Source: JACPYM01 sp963699175
Lineage (GTDB): Bacteria; Acidobacteriota; Blastocatellia; RBC074
Assembly: GCA_963699175.1 (NCBI GenBank)
Contig: OY969418.1
Span: 5,580,001 to 5,644,000, forward strand
DNA: 64,000 nt
Direction of reading: 5' to 3'
Under the pieces are notes generated by a model that searched no databases, was not told the origin of the DNA, and worked only from the letters and a program-made list of their open reading frames with translations. A program made the position numbers and the translations under genes. Shown here piece after piece: positions 7,519-16,519 of this stretch (the stretch's first letter is position 1; the number at the start of each line of letters is the position of its first letter).

Positions 7519-9002
7519 GAATCGCGGCCCGGCGTAGCGCCCTGGCCCGACTACAAGCTTACCTAGTTGGAGACGCGCTGCAACGGGCGCATTCACACCT
7601 GACCGTTGATTACCACTTTCGAGAATCACTTGGCGACCAACGTCTGGACGCGCCCTTGTGGCAAATGACAGAGAAGGGCGTCTTCACCGAAGACCTGCGC
7701 GCGGAACTGATTGCCGGCCATTGCGATTTGGTCGTGCATTCCTGGAAAGACCTGCCCGTTGAAATATCCAACGAAACAACGATTGCAGCAACTCTGCCGC
7801 GCGCCGATCAGCGCGACTTGCTGTTGTTGCGCGCCGACCGTTGGGCCACAGTCGCGGAGAGCGGCACGCTAAACCTGCTCACTTCTTCGCCGCGCCGCAC
7901 GCAGAACTTAGGTTCATTCTTACCTGAGGCGCTGCCCGCTAAAATCCACACCATTAATTTCCTGCCTGTGCGCGGCAACATTTCGACGCGCGTGCAGAAG
8001 CTGTGGACGCAAGAAGCCGACGGCCTGATCGTCGCCAAGGCCGCACTAGACCGCTTGCTTGAGGCTTCGGCTCCGGAGTTTGCTGAAACACAACTTGAAT
8101 TGCGCCATGCCCTGGCCCAGTTGCGTTGGATGGTTTTGCCTTTGCGCGCTAATCCGACCGCTGCCGCACAAGGCGCGCTGGCCATCGAAATCAAGCATGA
8201 CCGCCCTGATCTACAAGCATTGCTAGCCCCGATCAATTGCAGCGAGACGATGGCGACCGTCAATCGTGAGCGAGAGACCTTGCAAGCTTATGGCGGCGGC
8301 TGCCACCAAGCAATTGGTGTGAGTATGCTGAGGCGGGTTTATGGTGAGTTGAAATTGTTGCGCGGCTTGGATACATCAGGCAATGAATTGAACGAATGTC
8401 AGTTATCGCCGGATCGCCCGCGCCCAGCCAAGCTGCCTTTGCAAGAGCTATGGCCAGTAACACGGGCCGAAGCGGATTGGTTTACGCGTGAACCGCTTGA
8501 CGTGGCGCAACCTGAATCCAGTTTGGCGCTCTGGGTTGCCAAAGCTGATGCGCTGCCCGATCATTGGCAAATTCCGCATACACAGATTGTTTGGGCCAGT
8601 GGCTTGCAAACGTGGCGGCGCTTGGCCGCGCGCGGCATCTGGGTCAACGGATCGGCTGAAAGTTTGGGCGAACAGGAAGCGCCCAACATCGAACAATTGG
8701 CGTCACAAACGCTAAAATGGCTGAAGCTCACGCACGCAGACAGTCTGGCCGAGAGTGATATGCCCTCACTCGCGACCTATCGTTTGACGCCGCGCGCGGA
8801 AGCGCCCGATCTGCGCGGGCGGAGCTGTTTCTTTTGGTCGAGCGGGTCGAGTTTTATGCACGCGTTGACGCATTACCCTGAGTTGCGTGAGCAAGTGCAT
8901 TGCTGCGGCCCAGGCAACACACAGCGAGTGTTGCAACAAGCTGGCGTGGAGCCGCACATCTTTCTTGATCACCAGCAGTGGCTGGCGGAGATGACCTTAT
9001 GA
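7509..9002 (+). CDS. hemC: Fused porphobilinogen deaminase / uroporphyrinogen-III synthase-like protein
   Basis: Residues about 1-300 are hydroxymethylbilane synthase: RIAARRSALARLQAY, KGVFTEDLRAEL, LVVHSWKDLPVE with its catalytic-loop Asp/Lys, SSPRRTQNL, RGNISTRVQKL, and GGGCHQAIGV whose Cys would hold the dipyrromethane cofactor. The remaining 190 residues look like a shortened HemD: CFFWSSGSSFMHAL, then CGPGNTQRVLQQAGVEP, matching the C-terminal lobe of uroporphyrinogen-III synthase. No separate hemD exists in the operon, so the fusion probably does both steps. GTG at 7509 was chosen because GGAGG lies 4 bases upstream and the overlap with hemA suggests coupling. The stop overlaps the hemB start (ATGA). 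Confidence 0.88.
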   Translation: MRVRIAARRSALARLQAYLVGDALQRAHSHLTVDYHFRESLGDQRLDAPLWQMTEKGVFTEDLRAELIAGHCDLVVHSWKDLPVEISNETTIAATLPRADQRDLLLLRADRWATVAESGTLNLLTSSPRRTQNLGSFLPEALPAKIHTINFLPVRGNISTRVQKLWTQEADGLIVAKAALDRLLEASAPEFAETQLELRHALAQLRWMVLPLRANPTAAAQGALAIEIKHDRPDLQALLAPINCSETMATVNRERETLQAYGGGCHQAIGVSMLRRVYGELKLLRGLDTSGNELNECQLSPDRPRPAKLPLQELWPVTRAEADWFTREPLDVAQPESSLALWVAKADALPDHWQIPHTQIVWASGLQTWRRLAARGIWVNGSAESLGEQEAPNIEQLASQTLKWLKLTHADSLAESDMPSLATYRLTPRAEAPDLRGRSCFFWSSGSSFMHALTHYPELREQVHCCGPGNTQRVLQQAGVEPHIFLDHQQWLAEMTL

Positions 9003-9970
9003 ACGAACAACCGATGCGCCGACTGATGCGCCTGCGCGCGAGCAAACACCTGCGCGACCTGTGCGCCGAAACAGAATTTACGCGCGCCCAGCTTATTCAG
9101 CCGCTCTTCGTCGTCGAAGTCTTAGAACAGGACGAGCCGATCACCGGCTTGCGCGGCACCTCCCGCCTGAGTCTCAACTCTGCTCTGCATCAAGTTGAAC
9201 GCGACTTGGCGGCGGGCGTGACACAGTTCATTCTCTTTCCAGTGCCGGGCGAGAAGAAGCCAGAAGCCTTCGATCATCAATTCACGCAAACAACTATTAC
9301 CGAGTTACGGCGACAGTTCGGGCGCGACTTTTGTCTCTGGGTAGATACCTGCCTTTGTTCCGCGACGACGCACGGCCATTGCGCAGTGCTCCAAGGCGAG
9401 CACATTGAGTTGAAGAAAACGCTGCACGAACTGGCGCGCGCAGCGCTGGCCTTTGCGCAGGCTGGAGCTGACGGTATCAGTCCGAGCGATATGATGGATG
9501 GGCGCGTCGCCGCCATTCGCGCGGCGCTGGATGAAAGCGGCTATGAACTCACGCCGGTAATGAGCTACAGCACCAAGTTCGCCAGCCAATTTTACGGTCC
9601 CTTCCGGCAAGCCGCCGACTCTGCGCCGCAGTTTGGTGACCGGCGGCATTACCAGATTGACGTGCGCCACCGCCGTGACGCGCTTGCGGCCAGTGTGCGC
9701 TGCGCCGAAGAGGGCGCTGACCTGTTGATGGTTAAACCTGGCCTGACTTCGATTGATCTGATTCAGCCCATTCAAGAGCAAACGGGACGCGCGGTGGGCG
9801 CATACCAAGTGAGCGGTGAATATGCAGGGTTAGCTTTGTTGGCCGAACAAGGCTTGACCAATTTTGAAGCGGCGTTGTTAGAGACTTGGCATGTCTTCAA
9901 ACGCGCGGGCGCACAGTTCATCATTACGTACGGTGCGCGTTATGCGCGACAATTGGGTATCGGCGGTTAA
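8999..9970 (+). CDS. hemB: Delta-aminolevulinic acid dehydratase (porphobilinogen synthase)
   Basis: Condenses two 5-aminolevulinates to porphobilinogen. The zinc-site pattern is present in DTCLCSATTHGHC (three Cys). The Schiff-base lysines are in MSYSTKFASQFYGPFR and LMVKPGL. Length of 323 residues is normal. The ATG at 8999 overlaps the hemC-hemD stop by four bases (ATGA), which decides it over an in-frame start seven codons earlier. The all-cysteine site suggests a zinc-dependent rather than magnesium-only enzyme. Confidence 0.97.
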   Translation: MNEQPMRRLMRLRASKHLRDLCAETEFTRAQLIQPLFVVEVLEQDEPITGLRGTSRLSLNSALHQVERDLAAGVTQFILFPVPGEKKPEAFDHQFTQTTITELRRQFGRDFCLWVDTCLCSATTHGHCAVLQGEHIELKKTLHELARAALAFAQAGADGISPSDMMDGRVAAIRAALDESGYELTPVMSYSTKFASQFYGPFRQAADSAPQFGDRRHYQIDVRHRRDALAASVRCAEEGADLLMVKPGLTSIDLIQPIQEQTGRAVGAYQVSGEYAGLALLAEQGLTNFEAALLETWHVFKRAGAQFIITYGARYARQLGIGG

Positions 9971-10005
9971 GTGTCCAGGCTCGCCGAGAGAGGAAAGCAA
10001 TCATT

Positions 10006-11331
10006 ATGACCGAGGCAAGTGCGAGTGGCTCATCAACTTCTTCAACCGCACTATTCGAGCGCGCGTTGCGTGTCGCGCCCGGCGGTGTGCACAGTCCGGT
10101 GCGCGCTTTCAAAAGCGTCGGCGGCACGCCTGTCTTTTTTCAAAGCGCGCAAGGCGCAATACTCACTTCGGTCGAAGGCCAGCGCTACATTGATTTTTGC
10201 CAGAGCTTCGGTCCGCTTCTGCTCGGTCATCGCGACCCGGATGTGAGCGCGGAAGTGCAGTCGGCGATTGAAACAGCTTGGAGTTTTGGCGCGTGCGAGC
10301 CATATTCGCTGGAACTAGCGGAATGGATTACCGGGCGGCTGCCTTGGGTGGAAAAGCTGCGCTTTGTTTCCTCTGGCACCGAAGCGGTGATGAGCGCCTT
10401 GCGTGTGGCGCGCGCTGCGACGGGGCGGCACCGCATTCTGAAGTTTGAAGGCTGTTATCACGGCCACGCCGATTCGTTGTTGGTCAAGGCAGGTAGCGGT
10501 CTCGCCGGAGTGGCGGCGAGTTCGAGCGCGGGCGTGTCGGAAGCAGTCGCTAGCGAGACGCTGGTTGCGCCGCTGGATGATGAAGAATCGTTACGGCAGG
10601 TTTTCGACCGCTTCGGTGCAGAGATTGCCGCTGTCGTGTTTGAGCCATTGCCTGCCAATTACGGCTTATTGATACAGCGCCGCGAGTTTATTGAAGAGAT
10701 TGTGCGATTGGCGCGCGCCAACGACAGCCTAGTGATTTTTGATGAAGTGATCTCTGGCTTTCGCGTCGCGTTGGGCGGCATGGTCGAGGTGCTGGGTTTG
10801 CAGCCCGATCTGGTCTGTTACGGCAAGGTGATCGGGGGCGGCTTTCCGGTTGGCTGTTATGGCGGGCGGCGCGACCTGCTCGATCTGGTTGCGCCAAATG
10901 GCCCGGTCTATCAAGCGGGCACGCTGAGTGCCAATCCAGTAGGTATGCGCGCCGGGTTGGCCACCTTGCAAAAGGCTGAGCGCGTCAATGCCTACGCACA
11001 ATTGGAAACGCGGACGGCGCTCTTCTGTGATGAGTTGAATGCGGAGTTACAGAAGCGCGGCTTGCCTGTTGAAGTAACGCGCTTCGCCTCGATCTTCTGG
11101 CTGCACGACCAGAGTGCCGCGCCGATTCGCCGTATTGATCAGATTCCTACACGCCACGCCCAGCATTTCGCCGGTATCTTTCACGCCGCGTTGGAGCGGG
11201 GCGTTTATCTAGCGCCGAGCGGTTATGAAGTCGGTTTTATGTCGTTGGCGCACACCGATGAAATATTGGAGCAGGCGAGCGCCGCTTTGGTGGAAGCGGT
11301 GACGATGAATGCTGCGCGCCACGCCGAATGA
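10006..11331 (+). CDS. hemL: Glutamate-1-semialdehyde 2,1-aminomutase
   Basis: PLP enzyme that converts glutamate-1-semialdehyde to 5-aminolevulinate, the step after HemA. Signatures are RALRVAPGGVHSPVRAF near the N-terminus, RFVSSGTEAVMSALR, GCYHGHADSLLVKAGSG, IFDEVISGFR, and VCYGKVIGGGFPVGCYGG containing the PLP lysine. About 441 residues, typical. ATG 10006 was chosen because GAGAGGA lies about 10 bases upstream and because the protein then begins right before the conserved start of the family; an open frame extends 40 codons further up into hemB but is not family-like. It is 35 bases after hemB. Confidence 0.97.
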   Translation: MTEASASGSSTSSTALFERALRVAPGGVHSPVRAFKSVGGTPVFFQSAQGAILTSVEGQRYIDFCQSFGPLLLGHRDPDVSAEVQSAIETAWSFGACEPYSLELAEWITGRLPWVEKLRFVSSGTEAVMSALRVARAATGRHRILKFEGCYHGHADSLLVKAGSGLAGVAASSSAGVSEAVASETLVAPLDDEESLRQVFDRFGAEIAAVVFEPLPANYGLLIQRREFIEEIVRLARANDSLVIFDEVISGFRVALGGMVEVLGLQPDLVCYGKVIGGGFPVGCYGGRRDLLDLVAPNGPVYQAGTLSANPVGMRAGLATLQKAERVNAYAQLETRTALFCDELNAELQKRGLPVEVTRFASIFWLHDQSAAPIRRIDQIPTRHAQHFAGIFHAALERGVYLAPSGYEVGFMSLAHTDEILEQASAALVEAVTMNAARHAE

Positions 11332-11341
11332 CCCAAACGTT

Positions 11342-12274
11342 ATGGAACGCAATAAAGACCGCGTCAAAATTGTGCTGGTGGGTTTGTGGTTGGCCTTCAC
11401 CGTTGCGCAAGCAAGCTGGTGGCTGATCTTTGGCCTGCGTCAACTCGACCGGCTCAACCAACTTGGCGCGCGCTATCCCAGCGAGATTCAGCAGTATTAC
11501 CGGATGCTCTTGTGGGAAGGCGGCGTGTTGATTGCGCTGCTGATCGGTGGCGGCATCGCACTATTCTCGTATGCCTTGCGCGAGCGGCGCAGGCATCAGC
11601 AAATCGAAGAGTTTTTCGCCGCTTTCACGCACGATTCCAAAACTGCGCTGGCGAGCTTGCGCTTGCAGGCCGAGAGCTTGCGCGAAGACCTCGAAAGCGG
11701 CTTGCCCCAGACGGTGCCCAATCCTTTGCTGGAACGCCTCTTGAAAGATACGCTGCGTTTGCAGCTTCAGCTTGAAAACTCGCTCTTCCTGGTCAACCTG
11801 CGTACAGGCCGCTTGCTGACGGAAGCTCTGCGCGTGGGCCGCCTAGTCGAATCGCTGCGGCATCATTGGCCCGAAATTTCGTTGGAATTGAATGGCGACG
11901 GCGTGGTGCGCGCCGACGCGCGGGCGCTCGAAAGCGTCTTGACCAATTTGATCCAGAACGCGGTCACGCACGGGCAAGCCAATCGGATTACCATCACGGC
12001 GTGTGCTGTTGGAGAAGGGCGCTTGCAATTGCGCGTGGCTGATAATGGACGAGGCTTTCAAGGCAACTTCAACCAACTCGGCACGCTTTTCGTGCGGCAT
12101 ACGCGTAGCAGCGGCAGCGGCGCAGGGCTTTATATCTCGCGGCAATTGGTCAAACGTATGGGCGGAGAACTGAAGTTTGCACCGGGCGCAGAGGGCGGCT
12201 TTGTGGCCATTCTATCTTTGCCGCAGACGAGTGCAGACAATGTCGCCACACAACTGAAGCGAGTGCCGGCATGA
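11342..12274 (+). CDS. Sensor histidine kinase of the heme operon (HemK-like)
   Basis: Membrane sensor of about 310 residues. Two transmembrane segments (about residues 9-30 and 60-82) enclose a very short periplasmic loop of about 30 residues. The phosphoacceptor block is FFAAFTHDSKTALASLRLQ: His is present but the usual HELRTPL reads HDSKTAL, lacking the proline. The ATPase domain has LTNLIQNAVTHG (N box), VADNGRGF (G1) and SGSGAGLYISRQLVKRMGG (G2). It lies between hemL and the response regulator, overlapping the latter by ATGA. By position and partner it is probably the heme-status sensor of this operon. With such a small loop the signal may be sensed within the membrane or cytoplasm. Confidence 0.9.
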   Translation: MERNKDRVKIVLVGLWLAFTVAQASWWLIFGLRQLDRLNQLGARYPSEIQQYYRMLLWEGGVLIALLIGGGIALFSYALRERRRHQQIEEFFAAFTHDSKTALASLRLQAESLREDLESGLPQTVPNPLLERLLKDTLRLQLQLENSLFLVNLRTGRLLTEALRVGRLVESLRHHWPEISLELNGDGVVRADARALESVLTNLIQNAVTHGQANRITITACAVGEGRLQLRVADNGRGFQGNFNQLGTLFVRHTRSSGSGAGLYISRQLVKRMGGELKFAPGAEGGFVAILSLPQTSADNVATQLKRVPA

Positions 12275-12942
12275 CGCGTTTGTTATTGGTTGAAGATGAT
12301 CGCTCGTTGGGCGCTACGTTGAATGAACGCTTGGCGCGTGAGGGATACGCCGTCACTTGGGTCGAGACGCAAAAGCGCGCGCTGGAGCAACTGAGCGAGA
12401 ATTGGTGGGACTTGGTGATTTTGGATGTCGGCTTGCCTGACGGTTCAGGCTTTGATTTGGCACGCCGCATCAAAGCCGAAAGCGCACTGCCCATCGTCTT
12501 TATGACCGCGCTCAGCTCGGCGGAAAACCGGCTGGAAGGTTTTGAGCTAGGGGCCGAAGAGTTTTTGCCCAAGCCCTTTCATCTGCGTGAACTGCTCCTG
12601 CGCGTCAAACACGTGCTCGACAATCACGCCATCCGCCACCAGATCAAATGTAACGAGCGCCGCATCGAATTTGACGTGCGCGCGATTGTGCAGCCTGATG
12701 GCGAACGCGAGCACTTGCCCACGCGCGATTTTCAGTTATTGCAACTGCTGATCGTTTCAGCGCCCCGCGTAGTGAGCCGCGATGAAATCCTGGACGCGCT
12801 GTGGGGCGAGGATAAGTTTCCGAATCATCGCACAGTAGACAATATGATCGTGCGGCTGCGACAAATGCTGGGCGACGCTGAAGGGCGCTTTATTCGCTCG
12901 GTGCGCGGCATCGGTTATCAGTGGAACGAAGCGGGAGAGTGA
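12271..12942 (+). CDS. OmpR/PhoB-family response regulator of the heme operon (HemR-like)
   Basis: A 223-residue regulator. The receiver domain has the acidic pair in LLLVEDDRS, the phosphorylation site in DLVILDVGLPDGSG, the Thr in FMTALS and the Lys in FLPKPFHLREL. The C-terminal winged helix contains LPTRDFQLLQLL, VVSRDEILDALWG, RTVDNMIVRLRQML and IRSVRGIGYQW, all standard for OmpR/PhoB DNA binders. It overlaps the kinase by four bases and precedes hemE by 12. The TGACA-N6-TGACA direct repeat before hemA is a fitting target for a tandem-binding regulator of this class. Confidence 0.93.
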   Translation: MTRLLLVEDDRSLGATLNERLAREGYAVTWVETQKRALEQLSENWWDLVILDVGLPDGSGFDLARRIKAESALPIVFMTALSSAENRLEGFELGAEEFLPKPFHLRELLLRVKHVLDNHAIRHQIKCNERRIEFDVRAIVQPDGEREHLPTRDFQLLQLLIVSAPRVVSRDEILDALWGEDKFPNHRTVDNMIVRLRQMLGDAEGRFIRSVRGIGYQWNEAGE

Positions 12943-12954
12943 AGCAAAAGTTTT

Positions 12955-13971
12955 ATGAGCAATCCGAAGTTTCAAAATGCGCTACAGCGCCGCCCACAAA
13001 CACAGCCGCCCATCTGGCTGATGCGCCAAGCAGGGCGCTACCACCGGCATTATCAGCAACTGCGGCAACGTTATTCCTTCGTCGAATTGTGCAAAGAGCC
13101 TGAGTTGGCCGCCGAAACTGCACTTGGCCCGGTACTGGAATTCGGGTTTGACGCGGCGATTCTGTTTAGCGATTTGCTCTTTCCGCTCGAAGCCTTGGGC
13201 GTGGGCTTAAGCTACTCCGATAAAGGGCCGCAGCTTGATTCACAATTGAATGAGGCGAACTTAGGTGCGTTGCGCGAAGTTGATGAGGCTTGGCCGCTGT
13301 TGCAATTTCAGGGTGAGGCCGTGCGCGCGACGCGCGCCGTGTTGCCAGCAGATTGCAGCCTGCTCGGTTTTGTCGGGGGCCCCTGGACGCTCTTTGCTTA
13401 CGCCGTCGAAGGCAGCCACAGCGGGCCGATGGCAAAAACGAAACAGCAGTTGCCGCTCTTTGCGCGCTTCTGCGACAAGCTGATTCCGCTGCTTGCGCGC
13501 AGCATCAATCAGCAGCGCGAGTCTGGCGCTGAAGTCGTAATGATTCTAGACACAGCGGCGGGCGAGTTGTCGCCGGACTTGTTTACCGCCGAAGTCGTGC
13601 CGCAGCTTGAAAGGCTGGCTGCTGCTTGCGCGCAACCGCCGGGCTACTACTCCAAAGGCACGCAGGCCGCGCACCTGCGCGCGCCGCTCTTCACCAATGG
13701 CAAACTGGCTGGCGTCGGCGTAGATTATCGCTGGGACATCCGCGAGGCATTGGCCGCTTATCAAAGCGGCTGTGTGCAAGGTAACTTCGATCCGGCGTTG
13801 CTGTTGTTGGAGCGTGTTGAATTGGAGCGTCAGTTGCGCCTGTATTTAGAGCCGCTACGTGATTTCGAGCGTACCGGTTGGGTGTGTGGGCTTGGTCACG
13901 GCGTTTTGCCTGGCACGCCGGAGAGCAACGTGCGGCTGTTTGTTGAAACTGTGAGGGAAGTGCTGCAATGA
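12955..13971 (+). CDS. hemE: Uroporphyrinogen decarboxylase
   Basis: Decarboxylates the four acetate side chains of uroporphyrinogen III to give coproporphyrinogen III. The N-terminal signature PPIWLMRQAGRYHRHYQQLR, the catalytic-Asp block FGFDAAILFSDLLFP, GFVGGPWTLFAY, and the C-terminal GLGHGVLPGTPESNV are all intact. 338 residues is normal. Its stop overlaps the hemN start by ATGA. Confidence 0.97.
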   Translation: MSNPKFQNALQRRPQTQPPIWLMRQAGRYHRHYQQLRQRYSFVELCKEPELAAETALGPVLEFGFDAAILFSDLLFPLEALGVGLSYSDKGPQLDSQLNEANLGALREVDEAWPLLQFQGEAVRATRAVLPADCSLLGFVGGPWTLFAYAVEGSHSGPMAKTKQQLPLFARFCDKLIPLLARSINQQRESGAEVVMILDTAAGELSPDLFTAEVVPQLERLAAACAQPPGYYSKGTQAAHLRAPLFTNGKLAGVGVDYRWDIREALAAYQSGCVQGNFDPALLLLERVELERQLRLYLEPLRDFERTGWVCGLGHGVLPGTPESNVRLFVETVREVLQ

Positions 13972-15311
13972 ACGAACTCTTTGCCAAATACGATGTGCCT
14001 GCGCCGCGGTATACGAGCTATCCGACGGTGCCGTTTTGGAGCAACACGCCGACGACTGAGCAGTGGTTGGAAGCGTTGGACATGGCGCTCAACGATGAAG
14101 CGACGACGTGGTCAATCTATCTGCACCTGCCTTTCTGCGAAACGCTCTGCACCTTCTGCGCCTGCAACACGGTTATCACGCGCGATCACGGACGCGAAGA
14201 CATATATGTTGACTTGCTGTTGAAAGAATGGTCGCTGTATTACGAACGCTTGTCGCAACTGCGCACGCGGCCCTTGCAGCAATTGCATCTGGGTGGTGGC
14301 ACGCCGACTTTCTTTTCATCAGAAAACTTGCGCCGGATACTTGAGCCGATGTTGGCCGAGAGCCGGTGTGATGAGGCACAGTTTGACGCCTCCATCGAAG
14401 TTGACCCGCGCCGCTGCACGCGCGAGCAACTGGTCACGCTGCGCGAACTGGGCTTCACGCGCGTCTCGCTGGGCGTGCAAGATTTCGATGCGGAGGTGCA
14501 ACGCCTCGTCAATCGTATCCAACCGTTTGATATGACCAAACGTGTGACCGACGAAGCGCGGGAGTTGGGTTATACCTCGGTAAATTACGATCTGATCTAC
14601 GGCTTGCCGCGCCAAACACCAGCGAGCTTCGAGGCGACGGCACAGCAGACGGTTGGCCTGCGCCCGGATCGCATCGCGCTCTACAGCTTCGCGCTGGTGC
14701 CCTGGATCAAGCCGACGCAGCGCAGTTACAAAGACGAGGATTTGCCGAAAGCGGGCGAGAAACGCGCGTTGTATGAGCTGGCGCGTGAACTGCTGCTGGG
14801 CGCAGGTTACATCGAAATCGGTATGGATCACTTCGCCTTGCCGCAAGACCCATTGGCACTGGCGCAAGCCGACGGCACACTGCATCGCAACTTTATGGGC
14901 TACACCGAAGCGCGCACGCGCGTCATGCTGGGCTTGGGCGTCAGCTCGATTTCGGAAACGCCGACCTGCTTTCATCAAAACGAAAAAGCCTTTCCGGTTT
15001 ATGAACGGCGACTGCAGCAAGGCGAGATCCCGACCCTGCGCGGGCATTTGCTAGATGCAGAAGACCAACAATTGCGCGAGCAGATTCTCGAATTCATGAC
15101 ACAATTCGTGGTGGCGCTAACACCAGAGCAGGAAGCTGACGCACGCGAGTTTCTCAAGCCTTTGTTGGCCGATGAACTGGTTGAGCTGAACGGCGGCGAG
15201 TTGCACTTGACCGAACGCGGGCGGCCTTTCTTGCGCAACGCCACGATGTTCTTTGACCAACGGCTGCGCCGCCAACAACCGCAGGCGCGTACCTTCTCGC
15301 AGTCCCTATGA
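13968..15311 (+). CDS. hemN: Oxygen-independent coproporphyrinogen III oxidase (radical SAM)
   Basis: Converts coproporphyrinogen III to protoporphyrinogen IX without oxygen. It is a true HemN rather than HemW: it begins with YDVPAPRYTSYPTVPFW, has the HemN-type cluster loop HLPFCETLCTFCACNT (CxxxCxxC plus the extra Cys), LHLGGGTPTF, and the C-terminal domain with RNFMGYTE and a final aromatic block near FFDQRL. 447 residues fits. The use of HemN together with an oxygen-using-type HemY suggests flexible oxygen relations. ATGA overlaps join it to hemE and hemY. Confidence 0.95.
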   Translation: MNELFAKYDVPAPRYTSYPTVPFWSNTPTTEQWLEALDMALNDEATTWSIYLHLPFCETLCTFCACNTVITRDHGREDIYVDLLLKEWSLYYERLSQLRTRPLQQLHLGGGTPTFFSSENLRRILEPMLAESRCDEAQFDASIEVDPRRCTREQLVTLRELGFTRVSLGVQDFDAEVQRLVNRIQPFDMTKRVTDEARELGYTSVNYDLIYGLPRQTPASFEATAQQTVGLRPDRIALYSFALVPWIKPTQRSYKDEDLPKAGEKRALYELARELLLGAGYIEIGMDHFALPQDPLALAQADGTLHRNFMGYTEARTRVMLGLGVSSISETPTCFHQNEKAFPVYERRLQQGEIPTLRGHLLDAEDQQLREQILEFMTQFVVALTPEQEADAREFLKPLLADELVELNGGELHLTERGRPFLRNATMFFDQRLRRQQPQARTFSQSL

Positions 15312-16480
15312 ACGTAGCCGTGAAACCGACTGTGACCGTCATCGGCGCGGGTTTTTCCGGGCTGACCACGGCTTACTATTTGGTCAAAGCCGGTGCGCGA
15401 GTGCGCATGCTTGAACGCAGCGACCGCGTCGGCGGCTTGATCAGCACACGGCGCACAGCGCACGGCTCGGTCGAGACCGCCGCCAACGGCATTCTCAATT
15501 CGGCGCAGATGGAAGCACTCTGCGCCGACCTCGGCGTGCCGCTGCTCGCGCCACAGCCGGTCAGCCGTAAGCGTTACATCTGGCGCGCTACTGGCCCGCG
15601 CCGCTGGCCGCTGACTGTAGGTGAGTCGTTGCGCTTGGCTGGCGGCTTGCTGGGGCACATCGGTAATTGGCGTCCGCGAACGCGCGAGACTGTTGCCGAC
15701 TGGGGCCAGCGCGTGTTGGGCAAGGGCGCGACGCATTACGCGCTCGTTCCTGTATTAAGCGGGATCTACGCAGGCGATGCAAAACAACTCAGCGCCAGTT
15801 TGATCTTCAAGCGCAATCCAGAAGGCAAGCCGAAACAAAAACCGCAACAACGCGGCACCGTTGCACCACGCGACGGGATGCAGCAATTGCTCGACGCGCT
15901 AAGCGATTATCTGCAACGTCACGATGTCGAATTTGTCTTCAATCACGCTGCTACTGTGTCTGCCAATCAGCCCGTCGTCATCTGCACCGCCGTCACACAA
16001 GCTGCCGAATTGTTACGCGAGGTCGCGCCCGTCGCGAGCGAAGCGTTGCGCCGCGTTGAATTGTTGCCGCTGCTCACGGCCACCATCTTTTACCAACGGC
16101 AGCCGCGCCAGCCACAAGGTTTCGGCTGTCTGTTCCCGCGCGGCGAAGGCTTTCGCGCGCGCGGCGTGCTGTTTAACGATTGTATTTTTGCCGGGCGCAG
16201 CGAAGTGCGTTCGGAGACCTGGATTTTGGGTGGCGCACTGGATCGCACGGTATTGCAATTGAGCGATGACGAATTGCGCGAACTGTTGAAAGCCGAGCAC
16301 GCGCGCTTGGTTGGCGCGGAAGAAGAGCCGCTGAGCATGCACATCACGCGCTGGCCGCAGGCGCTGCCGCATTACACGCTGGAATTGGAACAAGCATTGG
16401 CCGGGTTGTCGCCATTGCCCAAAGGCGTGGCGCTGGTAGGCAACTATCTAGGTCAGATTGGACTGGCGCAAGCTCGCTGA
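15308..16480 (+). CDS. hemY: Protoporphyrinogen oxidase (FAD type), apparent frameshift near 3' end
   Basis: Oxidises protoporphyrinogen IX to protoporphyrin IX. The FAD-binding start is VTVIGAGFSGLTTAYYL, followed by MLERSDRVGGLISTRR; conserved RDGMQQLLDAL and the C-terminal VALVGNYLGQIGL are present. The frame stops at 16478-16480 after GLAQAR. Removing one base near 16475 instead continues as AAERASRVARAITESL and ends at TGA 16521-16523, overlapping hemH by ATGA exactly like the other junctions of this operon. The extended ending also resembles family C-termini (a last helix against FAD). So the gene either has a real 1-base insertion or the sequence has an error. The loss is only about 15 residues. 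Confidence 0.88.
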   Translation: MNVAVKPTVTVIGAGFSGLTTAYYLVKAGARVRMLERSDRVGGLISTRRTAHGSVETAANGILNSAQMEALCADLGVPLLAPQPVSRKRYIWRATGPRRWPLTVGESLRLAGGLLGHIGNWRPRTRETVADWGQRVLGKGATHYALVPVLSGIYAGDAKQLSASLIFKRNPEGKPKQKPQQRGTVAPRDGMQQLLDALSDYLQRHDVEFVFNHAATVSANQPVVICTAVTQAAELLREVAPVASEALRRVELLPLLTATIFYQRQPRQPQGFGCLFPRGEGFRARGVLFNDCIFAGRSEVRSETWILGGALDRTVLQLSDDELRELLKAEHARLVGAEEEPLSMHITRWPQALPHYTLELEQALAGLSPLPKGVALVGNYLGQIGLAQAR

Positions 16481-16519
16481 GCGCGCCAGCCGTGTGGCGC
16501 GCGCGATCACCGAAAGCTT

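Noticed and set aside
11342..12942. Two-component system as an unrelated insertion in the hem operon
   Set aside because: Short junctions, the operator before hemA and the recalled Leptospira order make it an integral part.
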